Source: Planctomycetota bacterium (GTDB taxonomy: Bacteria; Planctomycetota; PLA2). Taken from it: 48,179 bases of DNA. Both the position numbers and the translations under genes were made by a program. Positions 38,666-47,218 of this stretch are shown here, piece after piece (positions within the stretch are counted from its first letter, which is position 1; every line of letters starts with the position of its first letter). The stretch covers positions 1 through 48,179 of the forward strand of contig JAJFFF010000020.1 in assembly GCA_021776785.1 (NCBI GenBank), read 5' to 3'. The notes beneath the pieces are model-generated. The model was not told where the DNA came from and did not search any database. It was given only the letters and a program-made list of their open reading frames with translations.

Positions 38666-39913
38666 TTAGCCGCGTCCATCCTCTCTTATCGGCGGATTGG
38701 ACCGCTGAACCATCGGATTTCGGGCCGGTGTTTCCAACTTCGCGGGGCGTTCCACCACGGAAAATCCACCCAAGCTGAGACGCTCCTGGCCGCCGTGGTA
38801 GACCCGCTCCACCCGGTTGCCCAGGCGCGTGAAGATCTCGTAGGGGATCGTGCCCGCTCGCTGGGCCAATTCCACGGCGCCAAGGCCCGGCCCCAGAAGC
38901 GTGACCTCGTCCCCGACCCGGGCGCCCGGGATCTTGCCCACGTCCACGGTGAGGTAGTCCATCGAGACGCGGCCGACGACGGGCGCGCGGTGTCCACGAA
39001 TGAGGACTTCGCCCTTGCCGCCGAGCCGCCACGGGTAGCCGTCGTGGTATCCGACCGGAAGCGTGGCGACGCGGGTGGTCGCGCTGGTGATGTGGGTGCG
39101 GTCGTATCCGATGGCGGATCCAGCGGGATGGTCTTTTAGGAAGATGATCTGCGTCTTGAGCGTGAGCGCCGGTGTCAGGCCTTGCCGTAACTCTTGGTGC
39201 GGCGCGATTCCGTAGAGCGCGAGCCCTGGGCGGACTAAGTCCAAGTGATCGGCGGCGCGCGTGAGGAGGCCGGCGGTGTTGGCGGCGTGGCGCGGAGGCA
39301 ATGCGATGCCGGCGTGCTGCAGGGCGTGGCTCACTTCTTCGAATACCGTGATCTGGCGTACGGTGAAGTCGTCGCCTTGATCGGCCTGTTGCGGGCCCGC
39401 CGATGAGAAGTGCGTGCACAGTCCGTCGAACCGCAAAAACTCCGCGGATTGAATGATTTTGGCGATCTCGACCGCGCGACTGGGAGCGCATCCGAGGCGG
39501 CCCATGCCGGTGTCCACCTTGAGATGGACCGAAACCATGCGGCGCGCGCGGCGGGCTTCCCGGGCCGCGAGGCGCACACGCTCCAGGCTGTGCACCGTGA
39601 TCGCGATGTCGTGCGCGACCATCTGCGGAAGTTCGCCGGGAACGACAGCACCGAGGACGAGGATGGGAATCGAAATCCCGGCGCGTCGCAGTTCGATCGC
39701 TTCCTGCGAGTCCCCGACGCCCAATCCCGAGACGCCCGATCCGCCCAGGCTTTGCGCTGCTAGATGCCAGGCGATCGGAACGGCGCCGTGTCCGTACGCG
39801 TTGGCTTTCACGATCGCGATGACCGCCTTGTCGCCCGCACAAAAACGAATTCGACGTAGGTTCGCGGTCACGGCGTCGAGATCGATTTCGGCCCAAACCC
39901 GTCGACTCTGCAT
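38666..39913 (-). CDS. alr: Alanine racemase
   Basis: Alr is a pyridoxal-phosphate enzyme that makes D-alanine for peptidoglycan. The 415-residue product has the cofactor lysine in AIVKANAYGHG (K36), HLKVDTGMGRLG, THFSSAG, RPGLALYGI, the catalytic-tyrosine motif SAIGYDRTHIT and GRVSMDYLTVDVG. I choose ATG 39913, preceded by GAGGTG at 6 nt and beginning MQSRRVWAEIDLDAV as in the family, over an in-frame GTG 11 codons upstream. The C-terminus has an extra tail of about 25 residues (ARNPMVQRSNPPIREDGRG). It lies behind tsaB. Confidence 0.95.
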   Translation of the reverse strand: MQSRRVWAEIDLDAVTANLRRIRFCAGDKAVIAIVKANAYGHGAVPIAWHLAAQSLGGSGVSGLGVGDSQEAIELRRAGISIPILVLGAVVPGELPQMVAHDIAITVHSLERVRLAAREARRARRMVSVHLKVDTGMGRLGCAPSRAVEIAKIIQSAEFLRFDGLCTHFSSAGPQQADQGDDFTVRQITVFEEVSHALQHAGIALPPRHAANTAGLLTRAADHLDLVRPGLALYGIAPHQELRQGLTPALTLKTQIIFLKDHPAGSAIGYDRTHITSATTRVATLPVGYHDGYPWRLGGKGEVLIRGHRAPVVGRVSMDYLTVDVGKIPGARVGDEVTLLGPGLGAVELAQRAGTIPYEIFTRLGNRVERVYHGGQERLSLGGFSVVERPAKLETPARNPMVQRSNPPIREDGRG

Positions 39914-39960
39914 ACCGACACCTCTTCTACGGTGCGGTTCCGACACGGCAGACGTCCATC

Positions 39961-39974
39961 CCCGCGAACGCGGG
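39961..39974 (-). terminator. GC hairpin after tsaB
   Basis: CCCGCG and CGCGGG with a 2-nt centre lie 8 nt after the tsaB stop, in the 69-bp gap before alr. There is no T-tract. Confidence 0.3.
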
Positions 39975-39982
39975 TGCGTGCT

Positions 39983-40621
39983 TTATAACCCGTCCCGTTC
40001 CGCGCGTCGGATTTCGGGATCGGAAAGTCGCATGTAGTGCGGGCGCAGTTCGTGCGGCGCGAGCGTTTCGCCGCGCGCCCAGGCGAAAGCGCCCAGTTCG
40101 GCGATGCGATCCGGGCGCACACCCGCGTCTTCGCGACCGGGAAACGGGGCAAACAACGCCGGGGCGACGGCGCGGCCTTCGCCCAAGACATAGGTATCGG
40201 GGGCGAGGTCTCGCACCGTGTCGTCCGGCGTGGCGCAACGGTACGCGCCGGTCGGAAAGTCGCCGACGAACAACTCGCCGCGCCGCGCGTTGAGCACGAC
40301 GAGGACGCGTGCGGCGGCCGCCGGCGCGTGGCCGGCGATGCCGTGCATCGATCCGATCGCGACGACCGGCTTTTGCAACGTGTACGCGAGCGTCGCGGCG
40401 GTTGCGATGCCGATCCGGATCCCGGTGAACGAGCCGGGGCCCACACCACACGCGATCGCGTCCAGATCGCGGCCTGCAATCCCGGTCTCCTCGAAAAGGC
40501 GCGCGATGATCGGGATGAGGTCGCGCCCGCGAGCCACGGCCGGCGGGATCGTGTGGGTCTTGCCCAAAAGCGATGCGCCGCCGCCGGGTCCGGTGACGTC
40601 GATCCCGAGAACGGTTGCCAC
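39983..40621 (-). CDS. tsaB: tRNA threonylcarbamoyladenosine biosynthesis protein TsaB
   Basis: TsaB partners TsaD and TsaE to place t6A at position 37 of ANN-reading tRNAs. The 212-residue product starts VATVLGIDVTGPGGGASLLG and has the conserved IACGVGPGSFTGIRIGIATA, then VLNARRGELFVGDF, with no second ATPase half, as expected. A 375-residue frame extends far upstream, but the GTG at 40621 overlaps the previous stop in TAGTG, has GAGGGG before it and begins the family N-terminus. The operon position beside alr and ybbR is unremarkable. Confidence 0.93.
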   Translation of the reverse strand: MATVLGIDVTGPGGGASLLGKTHTIPPAVARGRDLIPIIARLFEETGIAGRDLDAIACGVGPGSFTGIRIGIATAATLAYTLQKPVVAIGSMHGIAGHAPAAAARVLVVLNARRGELFVGDFPTGAYRCATPDDTVRDLAPDTYVLGEGRAVAPALFAPFPGREDAGVRPDRIAELGAFAWARGETLAPHELRPHYMRLSDPEIRRAERDGL

Positions 40622-41814
40622 TACCCCTCTTTCTCGAGATCGATGACGAGAACGCGCGCGTTGGCGTCGGCGAAGCGGACGCGCGCCAACCGGTCGTTGG
40701 GGCGTTCGCCGTTGCGAAACGACAGGTACGCGTTGCAGCGCCAGAGGTCGAGGTTTTTGCTCGCGTTCGCCAGATCGATGACCAAGACCAGACTGTCGAG
40801 GAACGTCTGTTGGACCGCGAGCGTGCCCGGAAGCTTGAGTTTGAGCGACACGGTCTTGGGTTGATCCGAGAGGTCTAAGAGTTGGTGGTTCATCGACCAG
40901 CCCTTGAGGCGGGGCCGGTCCGCGTTGTCTTCGACCAGCGGCTCGCGCACGAGAATCGGGAGCGTAACGGTGACTTCCTTGGCGCGTTCTTGCACGCGAT
41001 AAAGCACGCGGAGCGAGCGGGTGAACGCCACGTCTCGGACTCCGGTGCCCTTCCCCACCAAAAACGTCGCGGATCCCAGGAGTCCGGAGTCGAGGCCACT
41101 TCCGTTCCAATCGATACTCGCGATGGGCTGGCTTGCTTCGAATTCGCTTGTCGCGGAACCGTCCGTCGGCGGTTGCGGATCGAGCGGCAAAATGTTGACG
41201 TACAACGCGGTCGGACGACCGCTGGTGAACAGCGACTTCGGCCCGCGGATCGTTGCCAGTTTCACGTTGAAGTAGACCTGGAACTTGGTGCCGTCGCCTT
41301 CGGTCGGCTCGTAATCGGCGTTGCGGCGCACGTTTAGCTTGTCGGTTTGGTCAGGCGAGAGACGCAGCTCGACATCCTGAACGACCTCAAGCTCGTCGTA
41401 TTCGATCGTCTTTTCGCCGGAGACCGCCGAGAACTTGACCGTGCCACCAAAGATCGCCGTGTCGCGGATCACGTTTCGATCCAGTTTGATCGTGCGATCC
41501 TTGCCGTACGTATCCAGAAACGACTGCGTGATAATCACTTCTCGCGTCGGTGACTTGTTGATGGCGTCCGTGATGCGCGAAACATCGCTTTGCTTGCCGG
41601 TGATGCGTAGGTCCTGAAGCGTGACCTCGTCGCGCGTGAGGATGTATTCATCGACGAGTTGCTTGTCGAGCCGGAACTTGAGCGACACCTGCGGGATCGT
41701 GCTTTCCACCTGCTGCTGCTCGTGGACGAACAGGAACAGGATCACGGAAAGCAATATCGCGAGGAACTTCGTCCCGAGATGACGCGAGAACATCCCGATC
41801 ATGAACTGCTTCAT
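40621..41814 (-). CDS. YbbR-domain protein (CdaR-like)
   Basis: YbbR/CdaR proteins are encoded with the diadenylate cyclase CdaA and modulate it from outside the membrane. The 397-residue product has one N-terminal membrane helix (FLAILLSVILFLFVHEQQ, residues 17-34) and several beta-rich YbbR-like repeats, with QVSLKFRLDKQLVDEYIL near the start and further units to the end. It overlaps cdaA by 4 nt (ATGA) and has GGGGAG upstream, so the two are made together, and its stop overlaps tsaB. Sequence detail is weak, and the assignment relies in part on context. Confidence 0.8.
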   Translation of the reverse strand: MKQFMIGMFSRHLGTKFLAILLSVILFLFVHEQQQVESTIPQVSLKFRLDKQLVDEYILTRDEVTLQDLRITGKQSDVSRITDAINKSPTREVIITQSFLDTYGKDRTIKLDRNVIRDTAIFGGTVKFSAVSGEKTIEYDELEVVQDVELRLSPDQTDKLNVRRNADYEPTEGDGTKFQVYFNVKLATIRGPKSLFTSGRPTALYVNILPLDPQPPTDGSATSEFEASQPIASIDWNGSGLDSGLLGSATFLVGKGTGVRDVAFTRSLRVLYRVQERAKEVTVTLPILVREPLVEDNADRPRLKGWSMNHQLLDLSDQPKTVSLKLKLPGTLAVQQTFLDSLVLVIDLANASKNLDLWRCNAYLSFRNGERPNDRLARVRFADANARVLVIDLEKEG

Positions 41815-42644
41815 GCCGAGATCTCCCCGGATGCATCCGCCGCGGGGTCGCCGGGCTGTTCACCCGCGATGAGCGCGCTCAGCGTCTCCTCCGCTTTCAC
41901 GGTGTCCTCTTGAGGTTGCAACGCGCCGTTCCAGACAAACGAGATCGTGCCGGTCTCCTCCGATGTCACGATGACGACGGCGTCCGACTCCTCCGTGATC
42001 CCAATGGCGGCGCGGTGGCGCGTGCCGTAGCGATTCGGGATGTCCGGATTTTGCGTGAGCGGCAACACGGCTCCCGCCGCCTCGATGCGATCAGCGCGCA
42101 AGATGACCGCGCCGTCGTGCAGCAGCGTGGGTGTGGAGAAAATCGTGTCGAGCAGTTCGGCTTTGACGGCCGCGTCGACACGCACCGCGCGATCGATGTA
42201 CGGCTGCAAACTCACTTCGCGTTCGATCACGACCATCGAACCGATGCGGTTTTTCGAAAAGCGCCGCGCGGCTTTCAACAGCTCGTCAGCGACGGACTCG
42301 CCGCCCTCGTCGGTCTTGAGACCAATGCGCCGCAGCGCGCGCGCGATGGGGGAGCGACCGAGCCGCGTGAGGCCGTGGCGCAACTCCGGTTGGAAAATGA
42401 TCACGACCGCAAAGAACGAGAAGATGATCAGGTAACGAAAGATCAGGCTCAGCGTGTCGAAATGCGCGAGGTCAAAAATGCGCATCGCGACGATCGCGAC
42501 GACGACGCCGATCAACCCGATCGTTCGCAAAAACGCGCCCGCTACGGTCGTCTCTAGGTACCGAAGTACGAAGTACACAATGACCGACAAGATCCCGACC
42601 TGAATCAGGTTCTGAACGGTTATGAGTTCGCTGAAGTCGTCCAC
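41811..42644 (-). CDS. cdaA: Diadenylate cyclase CdaA (DisA_N domain)
   Basis: CdaA makes the second messenger cyclic di-AMP from two ATP, controlling osmolyte and cell-wall homeostasis. The 277-residue product has three N-terminal membrane helices (about 14-30, 40-56 and 67-84) and the cyclase domain with LLHDGAVIL (DGA 177-179) and the RHR motif GTRHRAAIGITEESDA (209-211), then VIVTSEETGTISF. All catalytic motifs are present. The C-terminal 40 residues are acidic and extended. The start is GTG 42644, the earliest possible, with no Shine-Dalgarno. It follows folP after 41 bp. Confidence 0.95.
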   Translation of the reverse strand: MDDFSELITVQNLIQVGILSVIVYFVLRYLETTVAGAFLRTIGLIGVVVAIVAMRIFDLAHFDTLSLIFRYLIIFSFFAVVIIFQPELRHGLTRLGRSPIARALRRIGLKTDEGGESVADELLKAARRFSKNRIGSMVVIEREVSLQPYIDRAVRVDAAVKAELLDTIFSTPTLLHDGAVILRADRIEAAGAVLPLTQNPDIPNRYGTRHRAAIGITEESDAVVIVTSEETGTISFVWNGALQPQEDTVKAEETLSALIAGEQPGDPAADASGEISA

Positions 42645-42685
42645 GGTTGGGTGCTAGCAGGCCGCCTTTTCGATGCGGACCGCGC

Positions 42686-43522
42686 TTACTCTATCAAGGC
42701 TGAGCGCCATGCGGCAGCGACGCGTACGGCGTCCAGCGATTCGGCCACATCGTGGACGCGCACGACCGCGGCGCCCGCGTGCGCTCCAAGCGCCGCGGCG
42801 GCGATGCTCGCCGGGACGCGCTGGTCCACCGGGCGTCCGGTGATCGAGCCGAGCAACGACTTGCGCGACACGCCCAAAAGGATGGGGAAGCCGTGCGCGG
42901 CGAGGCGGGGCGTGGCGGCGAGCAACGCGAGATTGTGGTCTTGCGACTTTCCGAACCCGATGCCGGGATCGAGAAGGATGCGATCGCGTGCCACACCGGC
43001 CGCCACAGCACGCTCCATGCGCTCCAGAAGAAACGACTCGACCTCGCCGACCACGTCGTCGTAGCGCGGCGCGTCCTGCATCGTTTCGGGGGTGCCGGAC
43101 ATGTGCATGAGAACCAGCGCCGCCCGCGCCTCCGCCGTGGCGGCCAGCAGGTCGGGGTCGGATCCGCCCGAAACATCGTTGACCATGCATGCGCCGGCGA
43201 CCAACGCGGCCCGGGCGACGGTTCCGTGCCGCGTGTCGATCGACACGGGCGCGTCGGCCAGCGGTTCGATGACCGGGAGGACGCGGCGGCATTCCTCGTC
43301 CGGCGTCACGGGCGCGGCGCCGGGCCGCGTCGATTCGCCGCCCACGTCCAGCACGGCGGCGCCGGCTTGACGCATCGCTCGCCCTTCCGCAACGGCATCG
43401 TCCACCGTCGCGAAACGTCGCCTGTCCGAGAACGAGTCGGGGGTCACGTTTAATACGCCCATCACGAGGGCGTGGCGGCGCGCGGCGAGCTGCGCCAAGA
43501 AGTTCTCGGTCAAGGAAGCCAC
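42686..43522 (-). CDS. folP: Dihydropteroate synthase
   Basis: FolP joins p-aminobenzoate to dihydropterin pyrophosphate in folate synthesis and is the sulfonamide target. The 278-residue product has MGVLNVTPDSFSD (about 21-33), LDVGGESTRPGA, SIDTRHG, VNDVSGGSDP, LMHMSGTPETMQ, LLDPGIGFGKS, LGVSRKS and the last VRVHDV, complete for the family. The first start is a GTG at 43522 that lies inside a 13-bp hairpin and has no Shine-Dalgarno; an in-frame TTG two codons later is an alternative. It lies between ftsH and cdaA, an order known from other bacteria. Confidence 0.95.
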   Translation of the reverse strand: MASLTENFLAQLAARRHALVMGVLNVTPDSFSDRRRFATVDDAVAEGRAMRQAGAAVLDVGGESTRPGAAPVTPDEECRRVLPVIEPLADAPVSIDTRHGTVARAALVAGACMVNDVSGGSDPDLLAATAEARAALVLMHMSGTPETMQDAPRYDDVVGEVESFLLERMERAVAAGVARDRILLDPGIGFGKSQDHNLALLAATPRLAAHGFPILLGVSRKSLLGSITGRPVDQRVPASIAAAALGAHAGAAVVRVHDVAESLDAVRVAAAWRSALIE

Positions 43523-43554
43523 GGGCGGCAGCGTATCGCATCGCTGCCGCCCGT
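43521..43554 (-). promoter_or_regulatory. 13-bp hairpin covering the folP start
   Basis: ACGGGCGGCAGCG and CGCTGCCGCCCGT form a perfect 13-bp stem with an 8-nt loop in the 72-bp ftsH-folP gap. The folP GTG (43522-43520) starts within the 3' arm. It could end ftsH transcripts, protect their 3' end, or hold back folP translation. Confidence 0.6.
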
Positions 43555-43594
43555 GGTCATTTTGGACGGGATCGGGGGCCGCAGAAAGCTGTGC

Positions 43595-45658
43595 TTACGC
43601 GATTCCCGGCGCGGGCCCGCGGTCCAAGCCCGGGAGCGTGTCCGGCTTATCCTCGGGCGTTTGCGGGGCGGGCGTATTGCTGCCGCCGTTGCGCTTCTCG
43701 TTGGCTTCGCGGTAGGCCCCGATGTCACCGCTATCCAGCGCGATCTGCACTTCCTCCGCGGTCAGCGTCTCGTGCATGATCAGTGCTTTCGCGAGCTTCT
43801 CCAGCTTGTCGCGGTTTTCGGTGAGCAGCGTCTTGGCGCGCTCGTAGCACTCCGACGAGATCTTGGTGATCTGCTCGTCGATCGCGCGAATCGTCTCGTC
43901 CGAGTGGTTGTGGGTGCGATTGATCTCCCGCCCCAAAAAGATGGTCTCTTGTTCCTCGGCGAAGTTGATCGGTCCAAGCTCGCTCATGCCGAATTGCGTC
44001 ACCATGCGCCGCGCCATCTCGGTCGCGCGGTTGATGTCGTCCGAGGCTCCGGTCGACAGATCGCCGGTGATCATCTCCTCGGCGATACGTCCGCCGTAGA
44101 GCGTGACGATGTTGGTGAGCAGCCAGTTACGGCTGTAGATGTAGCGATCGCGCGCGGGCAAAAACATCGTCGCGCCCAGCGCTTGTCCGCGCGGAATGAT
44201 CGTGACCTTGTGAACCGGCTCGGCGTCGGGCAGGAGGAGGTGGGTGAGCGCGTGACCGGCTTCATGCCAGGCCAACGCCTCCTTGTCGCGATCCGTCATC
44301 ACCCGCGAGTGGCGGCTGCGGCCCCAGCGCACTTTGTCGCGCGCCTCTTCCAAGTCGCCTTGCGTGACCCACTGACGGTTGTTCATGGCCGCGCCGATCG
44401 CGGCTTCGTTGACCACCGCTTCTAACTCGGCGCCGGAGAAGCCCGGTGTGCCGCGCGCGATCTTGTTCATGTTGACCGCGGGTGCGGTCTTCACTTTTTG
44501 GGCGTGCACGGTCAGGATGGCTTCGCGACCCTTCACGTCGGGAAGATCGATCGTGACCTGACGGTCGAACCGTCCCGGCCTCAACAAGGCGGGGTCGAGC
44601 ACGTCAGGACGGTTGGTCGCCGCGACGACGATGATGCCCTTGTCCGTTTCGAATCCGTCCATCTCCACGAGGATCTGGTTGAGCGTTTGCTCGCGTTCGT
44701 CGTGGCCGCCGCCCATACCGCTTCCGCGGCGGCGTCCGACCGCGTCGATCTCATCCAAAAAGATTAAGCACGGTGACTTTTCTTTGGCTTGGTTGAACAG
44801 GTCGCGGACACGCGACGCGCCGACACCGACGAACATCTCGACAAAATCCGAACCGCTGATCGCGAAGAACGGAACACCCGCTTCGCCGGCGATGGCCTTC
44901 GCGAGCAACGTCTTGCCGCAGCCCGGAGGGCCGTACAGCACCACGCCGCGCGGAATGCGCCCGCCGAGTTTTTGGAACCGCTGTGGGCTGCGCAAGAACT
45001 CGATGATCTCGCGTACTTCTTCTTTCGCTTCTTCGATGCCCGCCACGTCGTCGAACGTGATGTTCGTCATCTCGGGCGTGTACAGCTTTGCGCGGCTCCG
45101 GCCGAAGCTTAAGACTCCGCCGCCGCCGCCTGCTTGACGCATCGGGCGGAAGATGAAGAACCAAAAGAACGCCGCGATCAAGATCCACGGCATGATCGAA
45201 AAGAGAAACGTCGGCAGGAGTTGCGAGGCTTCGTCCTCGTCCACTTGCTCCGGCTTCAGACCCCAGGCTTTGAGGTCCTCATAGATCTGCGGGCCGTCGA
45301 TCGCACCGCGCAACACGCCGTCGACGCGATAGCGCTCCCGGTTCTCGATGACATCTTTGGCAGCCTTGGGAACCAACCCCTTGTCGAGGAGCTCCTGCAG
45401 CTTTTTTTTCTTGAACTTGCCGGTGATTTCGACGTGGCCCGTCGATCCCGGCGAATGGAGAATCTCAACGTTGTCCAACGCACCGCGCTCGGCAAACTCG
45501 CGAAATTGCGCGTACGTGAGCGCGGCGGGCGCGCCGCCCTTGTCGACGAACGAAAGCGCCATGAGCGCCAGCACCGACAGGAGCAGGATCAACGGAAGGT
45601 TGCGGGCGCGCCTCGGGCGCGGTTCCGAACCGTTTTTCGGTTTGTTGTCTTCACTCAT
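43595..45658 (-). CDS. ftsH: ATP-dependent zinc metalloprotease FtsH
   Basis: FtsH is a membrane-bound AAA+ protease that removes damaged membrane proteins and regulators. The 687-residue product has two membrane helices (about 21-37 and 149-170) flanking a periplasmic domain, Walker A GPPGCGKT (243-250), Walker B LIFLDEID (298-305), the arginine-finger region [20 protein letters not shown], and the zinc site HEAGH (465-469). The start is ATG 45658 ([10 protein letters not shown]); the frame opens 17 codons earlier. The C-terminus is short and proline-rich. The periplasmic stretch is longer than in E. coli, about 110 residues. Confidence 0.97.
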   Translation of the reverse strand: MSEDNKPKNGSEPRPRRARNLPLILLLSVLALMALSFVDKGGAPAALTYAQFREFAERGALDNVEILHSPGSTGHVEITGKFKKKKLQELLDKGLVPKAAKDVIENRERYRVDGVLRGAIDGPQIYEDLKAWGLKPEQVDEDEASQLLPTFLFSIMPWILIAAFFWFFIFRPMRQAGGGGGVLSFGRSRAKLYTPEMTNITFDDVAGIEEAKEEVREIIEFLRSPQRFQKLGGRIPRGVVLYGPPGCGKTLLAKAIAGEAGVPFFAISGSDFVEMFVGVGASRVRDLFNQAKEKSPCLIFLDEIDAVGRRRGSGMGGGHDEREQTLNQILVEMDGFETDKGIIVVAATNRPDVLDPALLRPGRFDRQVTIDLPDVKGREAILTVHAQKVKTAPAVNMNKIARGTPGFSGAELEAVVNEAAIGAAMNNRQWVTQGDLEEARDKVRWGRSRHSRVMTDRDKEALAWHEAGHALTHLLLPDAEPVHKVTIIPRGQALGATMFLPARDRYIYSRNWLLTNIVTLYGGRIAEEMITGDLSTGASDDINRATEMARRMVTQFGMSELGPINFAEEQETIFLGREINRTHNHSDETIRAIDEQITKISSECYERAKTLLTENRDKLEKLAKALIMHETLTAEEVQIALDSGDIGAYREANEKRNGGSNTPAPQTPEDKPDTLPGLDRGPAPGIA

Positions 45659-45711
45659 GTCGATAAGTTCCACGCCGGACGCCGACCCCCTCGAGGGCTG
45701 TCCCGTCACGG

Positions 45712-46260
45712 CTAATCAATTGACGACTCTTGTTTCGCGCCGGGCGTTTCGAGGCGGTACACGATGCGTTCCGCCAGGTCGCGCAGCGCTTCTTGTTGCG
45801 CACGTTCCAGCGTAGCCACGCGACCCGCACGGGGCGAGAAAGGGGCGCTCTCTGTAAGGGAATACGTCCTAATTACCTTTTCGGTTGCTGGATCTTTCAG
45901 CACAACCTCGACGGTGATGACAAACGAGCTCTCGCGCACGTTATCGTCGCGGTCCTCGCTCAGTACCTGCTCCACAGCGGTTAAGATCCGCCCGGTCAGC
46001 AGGATCTGAGCCCGATCTCGGGTCGTCGCCGCCCTTGGACTTCGGCCCCGTAACTCGTCCGCAATCTGCCGCGTGAGCCCCATTTCGAGCCCCCGCCGGT
46101 ATGTCTGATTTTCGAACGGTTCGACGGCGACCGTGGGCAACGATCCATCGCTGCGCCGGCTCCACTGCCGGTCGCCGTCCGCGTGGTAGCCGCAGCCACC
46201 GCACGAAACCAGCGCGATCCCGACCGCGCACACGAAGCGTAGGGGGAAGCCGCGGCTCAA
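45712..46260 (-). CDS. lptE: LptE-like LPS-assembly lipoprotein
   Basis: LptE plugs and supports the LptD translocon that places LPS in the outer leaflet. The 182-residue product begins MSRGFPLRFVCAVGIALVSC with a lipobox (LVSC), followed at once by GGCGYH, then TVAVEPFENQTYRRGLEMGLTRQ and late DLAERIVYRLE, matching the family layout (SLP-like beta/alpha). I place the start at TTG 46260, preceded by GGGAG and overlapping the stop of the upstream lipoprotein gene in TTGA. A longer frame would run into that gene. Presence of LptE implies an LPS-bearing outer membrane. Confidence 0.82.
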   Translation of the reverse strand: MSRGFPLRFVCAVGIALVSCGGCGYHADGDRQWSRRSDGSLPTVAVEPFENQTYRRGLEMGLTRQIADELRGRSPRAATTRDRAQILLTGRILTAVEQVLSEDRDDNVRESSFVITVEVVLKDPATEKVIRTYSLTESAPFSPRAGRVATLERAQQEALRDLAERIVYRLETPGAKQESSID

Positions 46261-47171
46261 CCGTCGCTCCCCAAACGCTGCATGCGGTTTTTCGATTTTT
46301 CGGCGGCTTGCGACGTCGGGAACGCGCTCACGCAGGTCTCGTAGTGCACGCGCGCCGACATCGGTCGGCCGATGCGCTCGTAGAAGCGCCCGTTCGCGTA
46401 CTCGCGTTCCGCGCGGCGCTCGTCGATCCGCAGCATCATCGCTTGCGCCGCGGCGACGTGCTCGGCGTGTTCGTTTTCGACGCCCGCGGCTTTCACCGTC
46501 GCGACGAAGTCCTCGAACGCCCGTTTCGATTTTTGGAGGACGAGGTCGTCGTAGACCGCACCCTCGTTCGTGAGCCACAGCGTGCGCGCCAACTGGTAGC
46601 GCGCCCAGAAGCGGTGCTGGCGACGCGGGTAGTCGGACAAAAGGCGCTGCAGCAACTCGATGGTGTTGTCGTAGTTTTCGGCCTTGAGTTCGAAGTCGGC
46701 GGCGCGCACGAGTGCGTCATCGGCAAGCGAGTGGTTGGGGAAATGGAGCTGGAGATGCTCCATGATCGTGACGCCCAATCGCTGATCGGATCCGAAGAAC
46801 AAAAACCCCGAAATGCGACCTTCAAGGTGGTCCATCGCGAGCTGGAATTCGCCCTCCGCGACGGCCACCGAGAAGCGGCTGTTCGGATACTTTTCCACGA
46901 ACCTGCGGTAAGTCTGAAACGACGACTGACCCTTGCCGCGCAGGCGGCGTGTGTCGGCGAGGTGGAAAAGTCCCTCCTCGTGCTCGGCCGTTTCAACATG
47001 GTCGCGATCGATGCCGAGGAAGTACCGGGTCGCGTCGGGGTACTTCTTGGCTTCCTTGGCTGCTTTGCCTTTCGCGAGCAGCTCTTCGCTCGGACCTGAG
47101 TAGGTCGAGCGGCAGCCGACGCAGAGCGCGATCAGCCAAATCGGCAGAAGAATGCGGGAAATCGCGGGCAT
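46257..47171 (-). CDS. BamD-like TPR lipoprotein
   Basis: The 304-residue product has a lipoprotein signal (MPAISRILLPIWLIALCVGC, Cys 20) and repeated helical pairs of the tetratricopeptide type, for example EAKKYPDATRYFLGI, YRRFVEKYPNSRFSV, YDNTIELLQRLLSDYPR and YERIGRPMSARVHYE. The YPNS and YPR turns resemble BamD/ComL, which acts in beta-barrel assembly. It stands before lptE (4-nt overlap) and after recO. An outer-membrane assembly role fits, but other TPR lipoproteins are possible. The ATG has no Shine-Dalgarno; TACCAT lies 7 nt upstream. Confidence 0.75.
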   Translation of the reverse strand: MPAISRILLPIWLIALCVGCRSTYSGPSEELLAKGKAAKEAKKYPDATRYFLGIDRDHVETAEHEEGLFHLADTRRLRGKGQSSFQTYRRFVEKYPNSRFSVAVAEGEFQLAMDHLEGRISGFLFFGSDQRLGVTIMEHLQLHFPNHSLADDALVRAADFELKAENYDNTIELLQRLLSDYPRRQHRFWARYQLARTLWLTNEGAVYDDLVLQKSKRAFEDFVATVKAAGVENEHAEHVAAAQAMMLRIDERRAEREYANGRFYERIGRPMSARVHYETCVSAFPTSQAAEKSKNRMQRLGSDG

Positions 47172-47178
47172 ACCGAGG

Positions 47179-47184
47179 ATGGTA
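47179..47184 (-). promoter_or_regulatory. -10-like box before the BamD-like gene
   Basis: TACCAT lies 7 nt before the ATG at 47171 in the 47-bp gap after recO, again with the window's TANNNT spacing. Confidence 0.3.
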
Positions 47185-47218
47185 AGCAAAGGATGGGCCC
47201 AAGGCGTCGGATTCGGGC

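Noticed and set aside
38437..38679. 80-codon minus-strand frame with an internal repeat
   Set aside because: The peptide repeat reflects the DNA repeat pair, and the frame overlaps the end of alr.
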